A DNA stretch of 64,000 nucleotides from DATFQI01 sp963816955 (lineage in GTDB: Bacteria; Actinomycetota; Thermoleophilia; Solirubrobacterales; Solirubrobacteraceae): assembly GCA_963816955.1 (NCBI GenBank), contig CAWFME010000005.1:248001-312000 (forward strand), given 5' to 3'. The position numbers were made by a program, and so were the translations under genes. This document shows positions 1-7,855 of the stretch, in pieces. Position 1 is the first letter of the stretch. Each line of letters opens with the position of its first letter. The notes below the pieces were generated by a model, which was not told the origin of the DNA, did no database searches, and saw only the letters and a list, made by a program, of their open reading frames with translations.

Positions 1-2
1 AG

Positions 3-83
3 GCGCCCCCGCAGCCCCCGCCGACCAACGGCGGCGGAAACGGCAACGGCGGCGACGGCGGCGGCACGCAGGCGCCGGGCTGA
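3..83 (+). CDS. C-terminal tail of an unidentified protein (partial, cut by left edge)
   Basis: An open frame enters from the left edge and stops at TGA 81-83. The visible 26 residues are low complexity: a Pro-rich run, then Gly/Asn and Gly/Asp-rich sequence ending TQAPG. Such tails are common at the ends of secreted or penicillin-binding proteins of actinobacteria, but nothing visible identifies the family. The composition of the frame and the csp promoter directly downstream make a real gene end plausible. Confidence 0.4.
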   Translation, partial: APPQPPPTNGGGNGNGGDGGGTQAPG

Positions 84-111
84 GCCCTGCACCGCAGCGG
101 CTCCCGACTGG

Positions 112-117
112 TATAAC
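112..117 (+). promoter_or_regulatory. -10 element for csp-infA
   Basis: TATAAC is the most AT-rich hexamer in the region and fits an actinobacterial -10. Transcription from here would give a leader of roughly 95 nt before the csp start. A long untranslated leader is a known feature of cold-shock mRNAs. Confidence 0.5.
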
Positions 118-218
118 CCGCCACGTCAGTGCCGCGCCGTGCGGCGAGAAGCATGCGGGAAGGCAGTGCCCGGCAGCACCACCTCGCGCATCAGAACAGT
201 TGTGAGGAGGTGTTGGGT

Positions 219-422
219 TTGGCTACCGGTGTCGTGAAGTGGTTCAGCGACGAGAAGGGCTTCGGGTTCATCACCCCGGATGACGGGGGCAAGGATGCAT
301 TCGTGCACTTCTCCGGAATCTCAGGTGACGGCTTCCGTACCCTCGCCGAAGGTACGAAGGTCGAATACGAGCTTGGCGAGTCCCCCAAGGGCCCCCAGGC
401 GACCAACGTCCGGGTCATCTAG
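219..422 (+). CDS. csp: Cold shock protein (CspA family)
   Basis: Single cold-shock domain of 67 residues. It carries both RNA-binding motifs, RNP1 (KGFGFI) and RNP2 (DAFVHF), and the usual start VVKWF. Family members bind single-stranded nucleic acid and act as RNA chaperones. The frame is open upstream to 129, but an AGGAGG at 205-210 lies 8 nt before TTG 219, and translation from there begins exactly where the fold begins, so TTG 219 is chosen. infA starts 2 nt after the stop, so the two are probably translated together. Confidence 0.92.
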   Translation: MATGVVKWFSDEKGFGFITPDDGGKDAFVHFSGISGDGFRTLAEGTKVEYELGESPKGPQATNVRVI

Positions 423-424
423 GT

Positions 425-643
425 TTGGCCAAGGAAGAGAAGGTCGAGTTCGAAGGCGAGGTGGTCGAGGCGCTCCCGAACGCGATGTTCCGGGTGCAGC
501 TGGACAACGGCCACGAAGTCCTCGGGCACGTCGCGGGCAAGATGCGGCGCTTCCGGATCAGGATCCTGCCGGGGGATCGGGTCCGCGTCGAGGTCTCGCC
601 CTACGACCTCAACCGCGCTCGGATCGTCTACCGCCATCGCTGA
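425..643 (+). CDS. infA: Translation initiation factor IF-1
   Basis: 72 residues, the standard IF-1 length: one S1/OB-fold domain with the typical pattern of VEALPNAMFRV, GHVAGKMRR and the end RARIVYRHR. IF-1 occupies the ribosomal A site and assists IF-2 and IF-3. The start is TTG, 2 nt after the csp stop. infA normally sits beside rpmJ in the ribosomal protein cluster; here it is the second gene of a cold-shock operon, so it may be an additional copy. A strong hairpin follows at 646-677. Confidence 0.95.
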   Translation: MAKEEKVEFEGEVVEALPNAMFRVQLDNGHEVLGHVAGKMRRFRIRILPGDRVRVEVSPYDLNRARIVYRHR

Positions 644-645
644 TC

Positions 646-677
646 GCCGCAGGCCGGCCGCTCCGGCCGGCCGCGGC
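646..677 (+). terminator. GC-rich hairpin after infA
   Basis: Arms GCCGC plus GGCCGGCCG (652-660) pair with CGGCCGGCC (664-672) plus GCGGC across a CTC loop, with one bulged A. There is no T run, so it is either a U-poor terminator or a processing/pausing hairpin between infA and thiL. Confidence 0.5.
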
Positions 678-692
678 GACAAGCGGGGTCCC

Positions 693-1643
693 ATGGGTGA
701 GCGCTCCCTGATCGCCGCGATCCAGGCGGCGCTCCAGAGGCCGCCGGACTCGCGCGTCGTGCGCTGGATCGGCGACGACTGCGCGGTCGTGCGCGCCGAC
801 GCGTACGCCGCCGTCTCCGTCGACGTCATGGTCGACGGCACCCACTTCCGCCTCGGCGAGGGCGTCACGCCGGAGGACGCCGGCTGGCGCGCGCTGGCCG
901 GCGCGCTGTCGGACCTCGCGGCGATGGGCGCCGCGCGCGGCGAGGCCTACCTGGCCGTCGTGCTCCCGCACGCCATGGGCGACGAGGACGTGCTCGCGCT
1001 GCACCGCGGCGCGGCCGAGCTGGCCGAGCGCTGCGGGATCACGCTCGCGGGCGGCGACCTCGCGCGCGGGCCGGCGCTGAGCATCGCCGTGACCGTGACG
1101 GGCTGGGCCGCCGAGGAGCGGCGGCTGATCGGCCGCGACGGTGCGCGGCCCGGCGACCTCGTCGGCGTGACCGGCGGGCTCGGCGAGCCCGCTGCCGGGC
1201 TGGCGGTCATCGAGGGCCGCGCCGACGGGCCCGAGTGGCTCGCCGCGCGCTACCGGCGCCCGGAGCCGCGGCTGGACGAGGGCGCCGCCCTGGCGGCCGT
1301 CGCGAGCGCGATGATCGACGTCTCCGACGGCGTCGCATCCGACGCGCTGCGGCTGGCGGAGGAGAGCGGGGTGACGCTCGAGCTCGACGCGGGCGCGCTG
1401 CCCGTCGAGGAGGCGGTGAAGGCCGTAGCCGCCGCGCTGGGCGCCGAGGCGCTGGAGCTCGCCGCCACGGGCGGCGAGGACTACGAGCTGCTCGCCTGCG
1501 TCCCGCCGGAGCGGCGGGAGGAGGCAGAGGCGCTACCGGGCCGGCTGACCTGGATCGGGCGCGTGCGCGAAGGCCCCGCGCGCGTCGCCTGGCAGGGCGC
1601 CCCGCCCGCCGCCGAAGGCTGGCGGGGCTTCGAGCACGCCTAG
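693..1643 (+). CDS. thiL: Thiamine-monophosphate kinase
   Basis: 316 residues, normal length. ThiL phosphorylates thiamine monophosphate to thiamine pyrophosphate with ATP. The PurM-like fold is visible: IGDDCAVV (residues 26-33) binds Mg-ATP, followed by DVMVDGTHF, LAGGDLA, MIDVSDG and ATGGEDYELL. It starts at ATG 50 nt after infA, beyond the hairpin, so it may be separately transcribed or receive read-through. No TPP riboswitch is recognisable in the short gap. It is convergent with the FlgM-like gene, with no space between the two stops. Confidence 0.93.
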   Translation: MGERSLIAAIQAALQRPPDSRVVRWIGDDCAVVRADAYAAVSVDVMVDGTHFRLGEGVTPEDAGWRALAGALSDLAAMGAARGEAYLAVVLPHAMGDEDVLALHRGAAELAERCGITLAGGDLARGPALSIAVTVTGWAAEERRLIGRDGARPGDLVGVTGGLGEPAAGLAVIEGRADGPEWLAARYRRPEPRLDEGAALAAVASAMIDVSDGVASDALRLAEESGVTLELDAGALPVEEAVKAVAAALGAEALELAATGGEDYELLACVPPERREEAEALPGRLTWIGRVREGPARVAWQGAPPAAEGWRGFEHA

Positions 1644-1793
1644 CTAGGCCTGCTTCTCTGCGTCCCGTGCCGACCGGCCCGCCTGCAGGCGCGCGAGGAT
1701 CGCGTCGGCGACCTTCGCGGGGTCGACCGAGTACGCATCGAGCTCGATGCGCGTGCGGATCTCTTCCATCTTGCTCTTCCTTGAATCCGTCAT
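1644..1793 (-). CDS. Small FlgM-like (anti-sigma-28 C-terminal domain) protein
   Basis: 49 residues from ATG 1793. The part EEIRTRIELDAYSVDPAKVA followed by DAILARL matches the C-terminal sigma-28-binding helices of FlgM (pattern LR..I..G.Y.VD...VA..IL). An in-frame ATG at 1904 would give 86 residues, close to full FlgM length, but the added part has no recognisable pattern. No flagellar or sigma-28 gene is in the window. FlgM-like domains are also found outside flagellar loci, so the target sigma factor is unknown. Confidence 0.5.
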   Translation of the reverse strand: MTDSRKSKMEEIRTRIELDAYSVDPAKVADAILARLQAGRSARDAEKQA

Positions 1794-1995
1794 GGGGGTG
1801 CTGATCACACGATCGCCGTGGACGTGCCGTCCAAAACGGCTTCTCGTGGAGACCGGGGAATCTTCCCGGTGGCGAGACGCATATCGGAGTTCGAGGACCG
1901 TCATGTGAGACAGATCGTCATCGCTCACCGGATGGATGATGGGGTATGCACCCGGTTTGAGATCGGGAAACCGGAACGTGGCTCGGGAGGCTGCT

Positions 1996-2664
1996 TCATC
2001 CCGCCGCCGGGCCCCTGGCACGGGTCTTCTCCAGCCGCGCGAACACGACGATCCGTTGAGCCGCCGAGTACAGCGGATGGCAGGCCGAGAGCACGAGCCG
2101 GTCGTAGCTCACCCGGTCGGTGACCTCGGTGGCCGTGGGCGGCACGATCCGCGTGCGCTCCACGCGGTACGTGAAGCGCCCGTAGGGCATGTCCAGCTCG
2201 ATCCGGTCGCCGCGCCGCAGGTCGTCGACATCGTGGAACGGGGCCCCGTAGGTGGTCCGGTGGCCCGCGATCGCGACCGTGCCGCGCCGGCCGGGCAGCG
2301 GGGTCGCCGGGTAGTGGCCGGGGCCGCGGCGCAGGTCTCCTCCTTCCGTGCCCTCGACGAACACCTCCGACACGCCGATCGACGGCATCCGGATCCGCCC
2401 GAGCGGGTCGCCGCCGTCGCTGCGGCGGGCCAGCGCGCGCGCCGCGAAGGCCAGGCGGCGGCTCGCGTCGAGGCGCCGCAGCGCCCGCTGGTCGACCGCG
2501 GCCAGCGGCGCCTTCTCGAGCGCCGACAGGCGGTCCTCGAGCTGGCCCTGCTGGATCCGCCCGTAGATCGCCGACAGCGGCTCCTGCCACAGCACCGTCG
2601 TCGCCGCGTCGGCGAGCAGCAGCGCGCCGGCCACGATCAGCACGGTCGAGAGGGTCCTCCTCAT
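1996..2664 (-). CDS. Sortase, class E-like
   Basis: 222 residues. A single N-terminal membrane segment (about 5-25) anchors an extracytoplasmic sortase barrel. Catalytic residues are visible: His135 in AIAGHRT, Cys195 in LSACHP and Arg204 in QRIVVFAR. Sortases cleave LPXTG-like signals (often LAXTG in class E) and join proteins to the cell wall or pilus. The ATG overlaps the stop of the upstream membrane peptidase-like gene (ATGA), so they are co-translated. No protein with a recognisable sorting signal was seen in the window. Confidence 0.88.
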   Translation of the reverse strand: MRRTLSTVLIVAGALLLADAATTVLWQEPLSAIYGRIQQGQLEDRLSALEKAPLAAVDQRALRRLDASRRLAFAARALARRSDGGDPLGRIRMPSIGVSEVFVEGTEGGDLRRGPGHYPATPLPGRRGTVAIAGHRTTYGAPFHDVDDLRRGDRIELDMPYGRFTYRVERTRIVPPTATEVTDRVSYDRLVLSACHPLYSAAQRIVVFARLEKTRARGPAAG

Positions 2665-4487
2665 CGCCGCAGCGCCGATTCGGTGCCGCCGAGCGAGCCC
2701 GGACCCGCATAGGACGCGGGCCCGCGGGTGCGCGGGCGGTCGGGCTCCGCCGCCGCCTCGACCTTCTGGCGCACGCGCAGGACCACCAGCAGCCCGGCCA
2801 GGCACGCGAGCCAGAGCGACACCGCGAGCGCCGTGCCGAGCGACACGTGGCCGTCCGCGGTGGCCAGCGCGACCAGCCACGCGAACGAGAGGGGGTTGAG
2901 GTCGAGCGCCGAGACGTAGTGCGCGGCGGCCAGCAGCGGCAGCGCCACGCCGAGCGCGACCGGCAGCGCCGCCCACGGCCCGCGCAGGCGCGAGCTCGGC
3001 GCCGCGGCCAGCAGCCACAGGTGCGCCGACGGCAGCAGCAGCCCGGCGGCGTATGGGTTGAACAGCCACACCGCCGCCGTGACCGTGCAGACGACCAGGC
3101 CGGTCGCCGCCGCGAGGCCGCCCGCCGCCGCGCTCCCGCCAGGCTCGAGCCGCCGCACGATCAGCGGCCGCAGGCCGAACCAGCCGACGGCGGCGACGAC
3201 CGCCGTCGAGGCGAGCGCGACGATCCCGGCCGTCTCGAGCGGATAGAGGTCCGGCTCGACCGGCGTGGCCGGGACGGTGAGCACGCTCAGGCCGAGCAGC
3301 CGCAGCCACAGGAAGGCGAGCAGCGGCGCGAGCGCGGCCGCGGCGATCCAGCCTGCCCAGCGGCTCACGGGCAGGTGGCGGCGACGGGCGCGGAACCAGC
3401 CGTCGAGCGCGGCCAGCAGCGCCGGCAGCAGCAGCGTCGCGACCAGCAGGCGCACCACCCAGTCGGGCAGGACGTTGCGCATCGTGACGATGCCGTCAGG
3501 ACCGGTCGAGCGCGGCGCCCGCTCCGGGTCGATCGGGCCCGCCTCGTCGATCGCGGTGACCGTGCGCAGCAGGCCGCGCCCGAACGAGTCCATCCGCGCC
3601 CGCGTGACCGCCTCGTCCGGCCGCGGCGGGATCTCGCCCGTGCTGCCGATCGTCACGGCGGGCAGGCCCGCGTCGGCCACGACGCCCTGCCCGGAGAGGG
3701 TCAGCGGCAGCGCGCGCCGGATCCACTGGCCCGAAGCGCGCGCGCCGCCGGGGTTCGGGGAGACCTCGGAGCGCAGCGCCGACTCGACCGTGCGCTGCAG
3801 CGCCAGCGGCGCGGCGCCCCCGCTGTCGCTCCACGGCACCACCCACGGCTTGCGGATCCGCTTGCCGGCCATGTCGCCGAGCACGAGCACGGCGTCGACC
3901 GGGCTCGCGCCCTGGGCGTCCGCCGCTTCGCGCGCCCACGCGCGCGCGCCCGCGAAGCCGGTGGTGGCGCCGGAGGTGGAGACGAGCACGAGCGTCTTGC
4001 GCAGCTCGCGCTGGCGGTAGATGCGGGCGAGCTCCAGCAGCGCGGCGGTCGACGACAGCTCCGCGCGCCCGGGGCGGCCCGCGGCGTCGCGCGAGGCGAG
4101 CACCACGATCCGCCGGCTCGAGACGCCGGGGCGCACGCCGACCACGGTCTCCAGGTCCGCGTCGTCCCACTCGGTCGCCGAGCGCGTGACCTCGAACGCG
4201 GGGCGGCTCGTCCTCCGCTCGCGCACCCCGAGCGTGTCCGCGACGCGGTCGGCCAGCCGCGCGTCGCCGTTGGAGCCGGCCGCGCGGTCCGGGAAGGTGC
4301 GCGCGAGCTCGTTGAGCGAGTTGCGCTGCGGGCGCGCCGGGTCGCCGAAGGCCGAGCCGGAGTCGAACGCGTCGGCGCTCAGCCCCGTCGTCGTCGGGGC
4401 CGGCCGGTCCGCGAGCGAGAACGCCGCCACGAACACGGCGATCAGCGCGGGCAGGAACGCGGCCCGGTAGACCCGAACGTCGAGCAC
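2661..4487 (-). CDS. Membrane protein with degenerate M28-type peptidase domain
   Basis: 608 residues from GTG 4487. One N-terminal membrane segment (about 10-26) is followed by an exported domain of about 310 residues resembling M28 aminopeptidases, then about nine membrane helices and a charged tail. In active M28 enzymes a histidine/aspartate pair and an aspartate before the helix bind zinc. Here the corresponding stretches read VVLASRDAAG and ELSSTAALLELA, so key ligands appear lost. It may be an inactive partner for substrate binding. A TACCGT -10 element lies 7 nt before the GTG, so the message is likely leaderless. It is co-translated with the sortase. Confidence 0.7.
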   Translation of the reverse strand: MLDVRVYRAAFLPALIAVFVAAFSLADRPAPTTTGLSADAFDSGSAFGDPARPQRNSLNELARTFPDRAAGSNGDARLADRVADTLGVRERRTSRPAFEVTRSATEWDDADLETVVGVRPGVSSRRIVVLASRDAAGRPGRAELSSTAALLELARIYRQRELRKTLVLVSTSGATTGFAGARAWAREAADAQGASPVDAVLVLGDMAGKRIRKPWVVPWSDSGGAAPLALQRTVESALRSEVSPNPGGARASGQWIRRALPLTLSGQGVVADAGLPAVTIGSTGEIPPRPDEAVTRARMDSFGRGLLRTVTAIDEAGPIDPERAPRSTGPDGIVTMRNVLPDWVVRLLVATLLLPALLAALDGWFRARRRHLPVSRWAGWIAAAALAPLLAFLWLRLLGLSVLTVPATPVEPDLYPLETAGIVALASTAVVAAVGWFGLRPLIVRRLEPGGSAAAGGLAAATGLVVCTVTAAVWLFNPYAAGLLLPSAHLWLLAAAPSSRLRGPWAALPVALGVALPLLAAAHYVSALDLNPLSFAWLVALATADGHVSLGTALAVSLWLACLAGLLVVLRVRQKVEAAAEPDRPRTRGPASYAGPGSLGGTESALRR

Positions 4488-4494
4488 CGCATTT

Positions 4495-4500
4495 ACGGTA
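4495..4500 (-). promoter_or_regulatory. -10 element of the sortase operon (leaderless)
   Basis: On the minus strand TACCGT ends 7 nt before GTG 4487, so transcription should begin at or next to the start codon. It is divergent from, and packed against, the -10 of the response regulator at 4519-4524. Confidence 0.45.
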
Positions 4501-4518
4501 CCTGGAGGCTTCCCCGAC

Positions 4519-4524
4519 TATGCT
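4519..4524 (+). promoter_or_regulatory. -10 element of the response regulator operon
   Basis: TATGCT is a near-consensus -10. An ATG at 4520 lies inside this hexamer and is therefore an unlikely start; the next in-frame ATG is 4541. The 53-base space between the two divergent genes holds both promoters, a natural place for the regulator to bind. Confidence 0.5.
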
Positions 4525-4540
4525 CGGCACTCAGAGGGTG

Positions 4541-5245
4541 ATGGCCGACCGAGCCCCGCGCATCCTGCTCGTCGACGACGAGCAGCCGATCCAGACGCTG
4601 CTTTCCTTCCCGCTCCAGCGGGACGGCTACGACGTGGTGCAAGCCTCCGACGGCCGCGAGGCGCTCAACCGCTTCTCCGAGCAGACCTTCGACCTGGTCG
4701 TGCTCGACGTGATGATGCCGCGCATGGACGGGCTCGAGGTCTGCCGCCGCCTGCGCGCCCGCTCGTCGGTGCCGATCATCATGCTGACCGCGAAGTCCGA
4801 GGAGATCGACAAGGTCCTCGGGCTCGAGCTCGGCGCCGACGACTACATCACCAAGCCGTTCTCGATGCGCGAGTTCCGCTCGCGCGTGAAGGCCGCGCTG
4901 CGGCGCTCGGGCATGGCGCAGGCCGACGAGGAGGCCGAGCGGGCCGTGGAGGTGCTCGGGCTGCGGATCGACCCGGCCAAGCGCACGGTGACGCTCAACG
5001 GCGACGGCATCGCCACGACCTTCGTCGAGTTCGAGATCCTCAACGCGCTCGCCCGCAGCCCCGGCCGGGTGTTCACGCGCGACATGCTGCTCGCGCGGGT
5101 GTGGGGCGACTCCGCCTACCGCGACCCGCGCACGATCGACGTCCACATCCGCCACCTGCGCGAGAAGATGGAGCGCGACGCCAAGGAGCCCGACTTCATC
5201 TTCACGGTCCGCGGCGTCGGCTACCGCTTCCGCGACGAGGACTAG
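4541..5245 (+). CDS. Two-component response regulator, OmpR/PhoB family (MprA-like)
   Basis: 234 residues from ATG 4541. The N-terminal receiver has the acidic pair in LLVDDE, phosphoacceptor Asp56 in VVLDVMMPRMDG, Thr in MLTA and Lys in ITKPF. The C-terminal half is a winged-helix DNA-binding domain ending in VRGVGYRF. The histidine kinase follows after 4 nt, then an HtrA protease and a GT20 enzyme. This order matches mprA-mprB-pepD of Mycobacterium, which senses envelope stress. The ATG at 4520 (7 extra residues) lies inside the -10 hexamer and is not preferred. Confidence 0.92.
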   Translation: MADRAPRILLVDDEQPIQTLLSFPLQRDGYDVVQASDGREALNRFSEQTFDLVVLDVMMPRMDGLEVCRRLRARSSVPIIMLTAKSEEIDKVLGLELGADDYITKPFSMREFRSRVKAALRRSGMAQADEEAERAVEVLGLRIDPAKRTVTLNGDGIATTFVEFEILNALARSPGRVFTRDMLLARVWGDSAYRDPRTIDVHIRHLREKMERDAKEPDFIFTVRGVGYRFRDED

Positions 5246-5249
5246 CCCC

Positions 5250-6653
5250 GTGCATCCGCTGCGGTCGCTTCGCAACCGGCTCGCGGTCGTGTTCGGCCTG
5301 ATCGTGCTCGGCGCCATCGCGACCGTCTACCTGTCGACCGTGCCGCGGCTCGAGGACCGCCTCACGAACCAGAAGCTCGAAGCCCTGGAGGCCGACGCCC
5401 GCCGGGCGGCGCCCGAGCTGGCCACCGCCCTGCTCGTCGCCGAGAACGACAAGGGGAAGCGCTTCAGCAGGCTCGTGACCGCCACCGCGACCAGGGCAAG
5501 CGCCGAGCTGATCGTGATGACGCCGCTCCCGCCCCGCAGCCGGCCCGCGGGCCTCTCCGTGTTCGCCGAGTCGACCGCCGAGGGAGATCTGCGGGCCGCC
5601 GAGACGAGCGCGCTGGCGCTGCGGGCCGCCGAGACGCGGAGGCCGCAACTGCGCGCGAGCGGCCGGCAGGCGCGGGTCGCGGAGCCCCTGCTGCGCGACG
5701 GGAGGGTCGTCGGCGTCGCCGTGTTCGCCGACGCACTGGCCGACGTCGAGGCCAACGTGGCGCTGATCCGCCGCCAGATCCTCGTCTCCGGCGCCGCGGC
5801 GCTGCTGATCGCGATCCTTGCCGGCTACCTGGTGGCGCGCGCGCTCTCGCTGCGCGTCAAGCGGCTCGAGCGCGCGGCGCGCAAGGTGTCGGCCGGCGAC
5901 TTCACCGACCCGATCCGCGCCGACTCCGACGACGAGCTCGGCCAGCTCGCGGCGGCCTTCGACGACATGCAGGCGCAGCTGGCGCGGCTCGACCGCGCGC
6001 GCAAGCAGTTCATCGCGTCCGCGTCGCACGAGCTGCGCACGCCGATCTTCTCGCTCGGCGGCTTCCTCGAGCTGCTCGCCGACGAGGAGCTCGACGACGA
6101 GACCCGGCGCCAGTTCCTCGAGCAGATCCGCGGCCAGGTCGAGCGCATGCGCAACCTCGCCACGGAGCTGCTGGACCTCTCCCGGCTGGAGTCCGGCGCG
6201 CTGGAGCTGCGGCCCGAGCCGACGGACGTCGGCCAGCTCGCGCGCGAGGTCGCCGCCGAGTTCACGCCCGCGGCGCAGCGCCACCGCGCCACGGTCGAGC
6301 TGCAGCTCGCGGGCGAGCCGATCGAGCTCGAGTGCGACCCTGAACGCGTCGCGCAGGTGCTTCGTATCCTGCTCGACAACGCCCTCGTGCACACGCCGCA
6401 GGGGACAGGCGTCCGCGTTTCGGCCGCCCGTGCCAACGGGCACGTCCGGTTGGAGGTCTCCGACCGCGGCATCGGGATCAAGCGTCAGAACATGCCCCAC
6501 ATCTTCGAGCCCTTCTTCACCTCCAACGACGAAGCGCAGGGCGCCGGCCTCGGCCTGGCGATCGCGCGCGAGCTCGCCGAGCGCATGCACGGTGAGCTGT
6601 CCGTGCGCTCGGTCCCCGGCCGGACCACCTTCTCCCTGGAGCTGCCCACATGA
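5250..6653 (+). CDS. Sensor histidine kinase (MprB-like)
   Basis: 467 residues from GTG 5250. Membrane segment 1 (about 10-28), an extracytoplasmic sensor of about 140 residues, membrane segment 2 (about 172-195) and a HAMP linker precede the kinase core. The phosphorylated His260 lies in ASHELRTPIFSLGG. The ATP site shows the N box around LLDNALVHTPQG and G boxes SDRGIGI and GAGLGLAIA. It pairs with the regulator directly upstream, and its last codons overlap the start of the HtrA gene (ATGA). Confidence 0.93.
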   Translation: MHPLRSLRNRLAVVFGLIVLGAIATVYLSTVPRLEDRLTNQKLEALEADARRAAPELATALLVAENDKGKRFSRLVTATATRASAELIVMTPLPPRSRPAGLSVFAESTAEGDLRAAETSALALRAAETRRPQLRASGRQARVAEPLLRDGRVVGVAVFADALADVEANVALIRRQILVSGAAALLIAILAGYLVARALSLRVKRLERAARKVSAGDFTDPIRADSDDELGQLAAAFDDMQAQLARLDRARKQFIASASHELRTPIFSLGGFLELLADEELDDETRRQFLEQIRGQVERMRNLATELLDLSRLESGALELRPEPTDVGQLAREVAAEFTPAAQRHRATVELQLAGEPIELECDPERVAQVLRILLDNALVHTPQGTGVRVSAARANGHVRLEVSDRGIGIKRQNMPHIFEPFFTSNDEAQGAGLGLAIARELAERMHGELSVRSVPGRTTFSLELPT

Positions 6654-7855
6654 CCTCACGCAGGCTCGCCATCGCCGCTGCCGCGCTCGCCCTCGGGGCC
6701 GGCGGGGCCGCCGGCTGCAGCCTCGGCGGGGACGACGACGGCCAGGGCTCCTCCTCCTCGGACTCGGGCAAGACGGAGACCCAGACGACCCGCGTCGAGG
6801 TCGTCGAGGGCCAGGGCGGCGGCAAGGGCCTGGACTCGCAGGCGCTGTTCAAGAACGAGGGCCAGGGCGTCGTCACCGTGATCTCGCTGTTCGGGACGGG
6901 CGACCTCGACTCGATCACGGGCGGCGGGGGCGGCGGCGTCGGCTCGGGCTTCGTCCTCAACGGCGAGGGCGAGATCGCCACCAACGCGCACGTCGTCACG
7001 CAGGGCACGGGCGAGAACGCCGAGAAGGCGCGCGAGGTCTACGTCGAGTTCGCCGACGGCAACCGCGTCGAGGCGAAGATCCTCGGGCAGGACCCGAACG
7101 CCGACGTGGCGCTGCTCAAGGTCGACCCGGAGGGCTTGACCCTGCGGCCGCTGCCGCTCGGCTCCAACGACCAGGTGCAGGTCGGCGAGCCCGTGGCGGC
7201 GATCGGGTCGCCGTTCGGCGAGCGCCAGTCGCTGTCGGTCGGCGTGATCTCGGCGATCGACCGCGACATCCAGTCGCTCAACGGCTCCTTCGCGATCCCG
7301 GGCGCCTTCCAGACCGACGCCGCGATCAACCCGGGCAACTCGGGCGGGCCGCTGGTGGCCGCCGACGGCAAGGTGATCGGCATCAACCAGCAGATCAAGA
7401 CGAACTCGGGCGGCGGCGAGGGCGTCGGCTTCGCGGTGCCCGTCGACGTCGTCAAGCGCTCGCTCGGCGCGCTGCGCGAGACCGGCAACGCCCAGTACGC
7501 GTTCCTCGGCGTCTCCTCCGTGCCGCTGTTCCCGCAGCTCGTGGAGCGCTTCGACCTGCCGGTCGACAAGGGCGCCTGGGTGCAGGAGGTCCAGCCGGAC
7601 ACGCCGGCCGACCGCGCCGGCATCCGCGGCGGGCGCGGCAACACCCGCTTCCAGATCCAGCCCTACGCGCAGGGCGGCGACATCATCACCAAGGTCGAGG
7701 GCAAGGTGATCGAGGACGCCAACGACCTCTCGGCCGTCGTGGCCCAGTTCCAGCCGGGCCAGGAGGTCACCGTCGAGGTCCACCGCGGCGGCGAGACCGA
7801 GGACATCAAGGTCAAGCTGGGCGAGCGCCCCCTGTCGGCGCCGCAGGGCGGATGA
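6650..7855 (+). CDS. HtrA/DegP-family serine protease, probable lipoprotein (PepD-like)
   Basis: 401 residues. A signal sequence ends in GGAAGC with Cys23 as a likely lipid-attachment site; the residue three before the Cys is Ala rather than Leu, so the lipobox is weak. After a Ser/Asp-rich linker comes a trypsin-like domain with the triad His114 (ATNAHVVT), Asp152 (NADVALLKV) and Ser231 (NPGNSGGPL), then one PDZ domain from about residue 300. HtrA proteases degrade or refold damaged envelope proteins. It overlaps both its neighbours by four bases and is probably controlled by the kinase-regulator pair. Confidence 0.93.
   Translation: MTSRRLAIAAAALALGAGGAAGCSLGGDDDGQGSSSSDSGKTETQTTRVEVVEGQGGGKGLDSQALFKNEGQGVVTVISLFGTGDLDSITGGGGGGVGSGFVLNGEGEIATNAHVVTQGTGENAEKAREVYVEFADGNRVEAKILGQDPNADVALLKVDPEGLTLRPLPLGSNDQVQVGEPVAAIGSPFGERQSLSVGVISAIDRDIQSLNGSFAIPGAFQTDAAINPGNSGGPLVAADGKVIGINQQIKTNSGGGEGVGFAVPVDVVKRSLGALRETGNAQYAFLGVSSVPLFPQLVERFDLPVDKGAWVQEVQPDTPADRAGIRGGRGNTRFQIQPYAQGGDIITKVEGKVIEDANDLSAVVAQFQPGQEVTVEVHRGGETEDIKVKLGERPLSAPQGG

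Noticed and set aside
129..218. N-terminal extension of the cold-shock protein to 97 residues
   Set aside because: The added 30 residues have no similarity to the family, and a strong AGGAGG is placed for TTG 219. The -10 at 112-117 would leave only a few bases before 129.
4520..4540. ATG 4520 as start of the response regulator
   Set aside because: It lies inside the TATGCT -10 hexamer, so it would not be transcribed.
2847..4541. Long frames opposite to real genes here and throughout (for example 5202-6659, 7663-9177, 19894-21879)
   Set aside because: At this GC content the strand opposite a gene is often open. These frames have Arg/Ala/Gly-rich shadow composition and no domain motifs.
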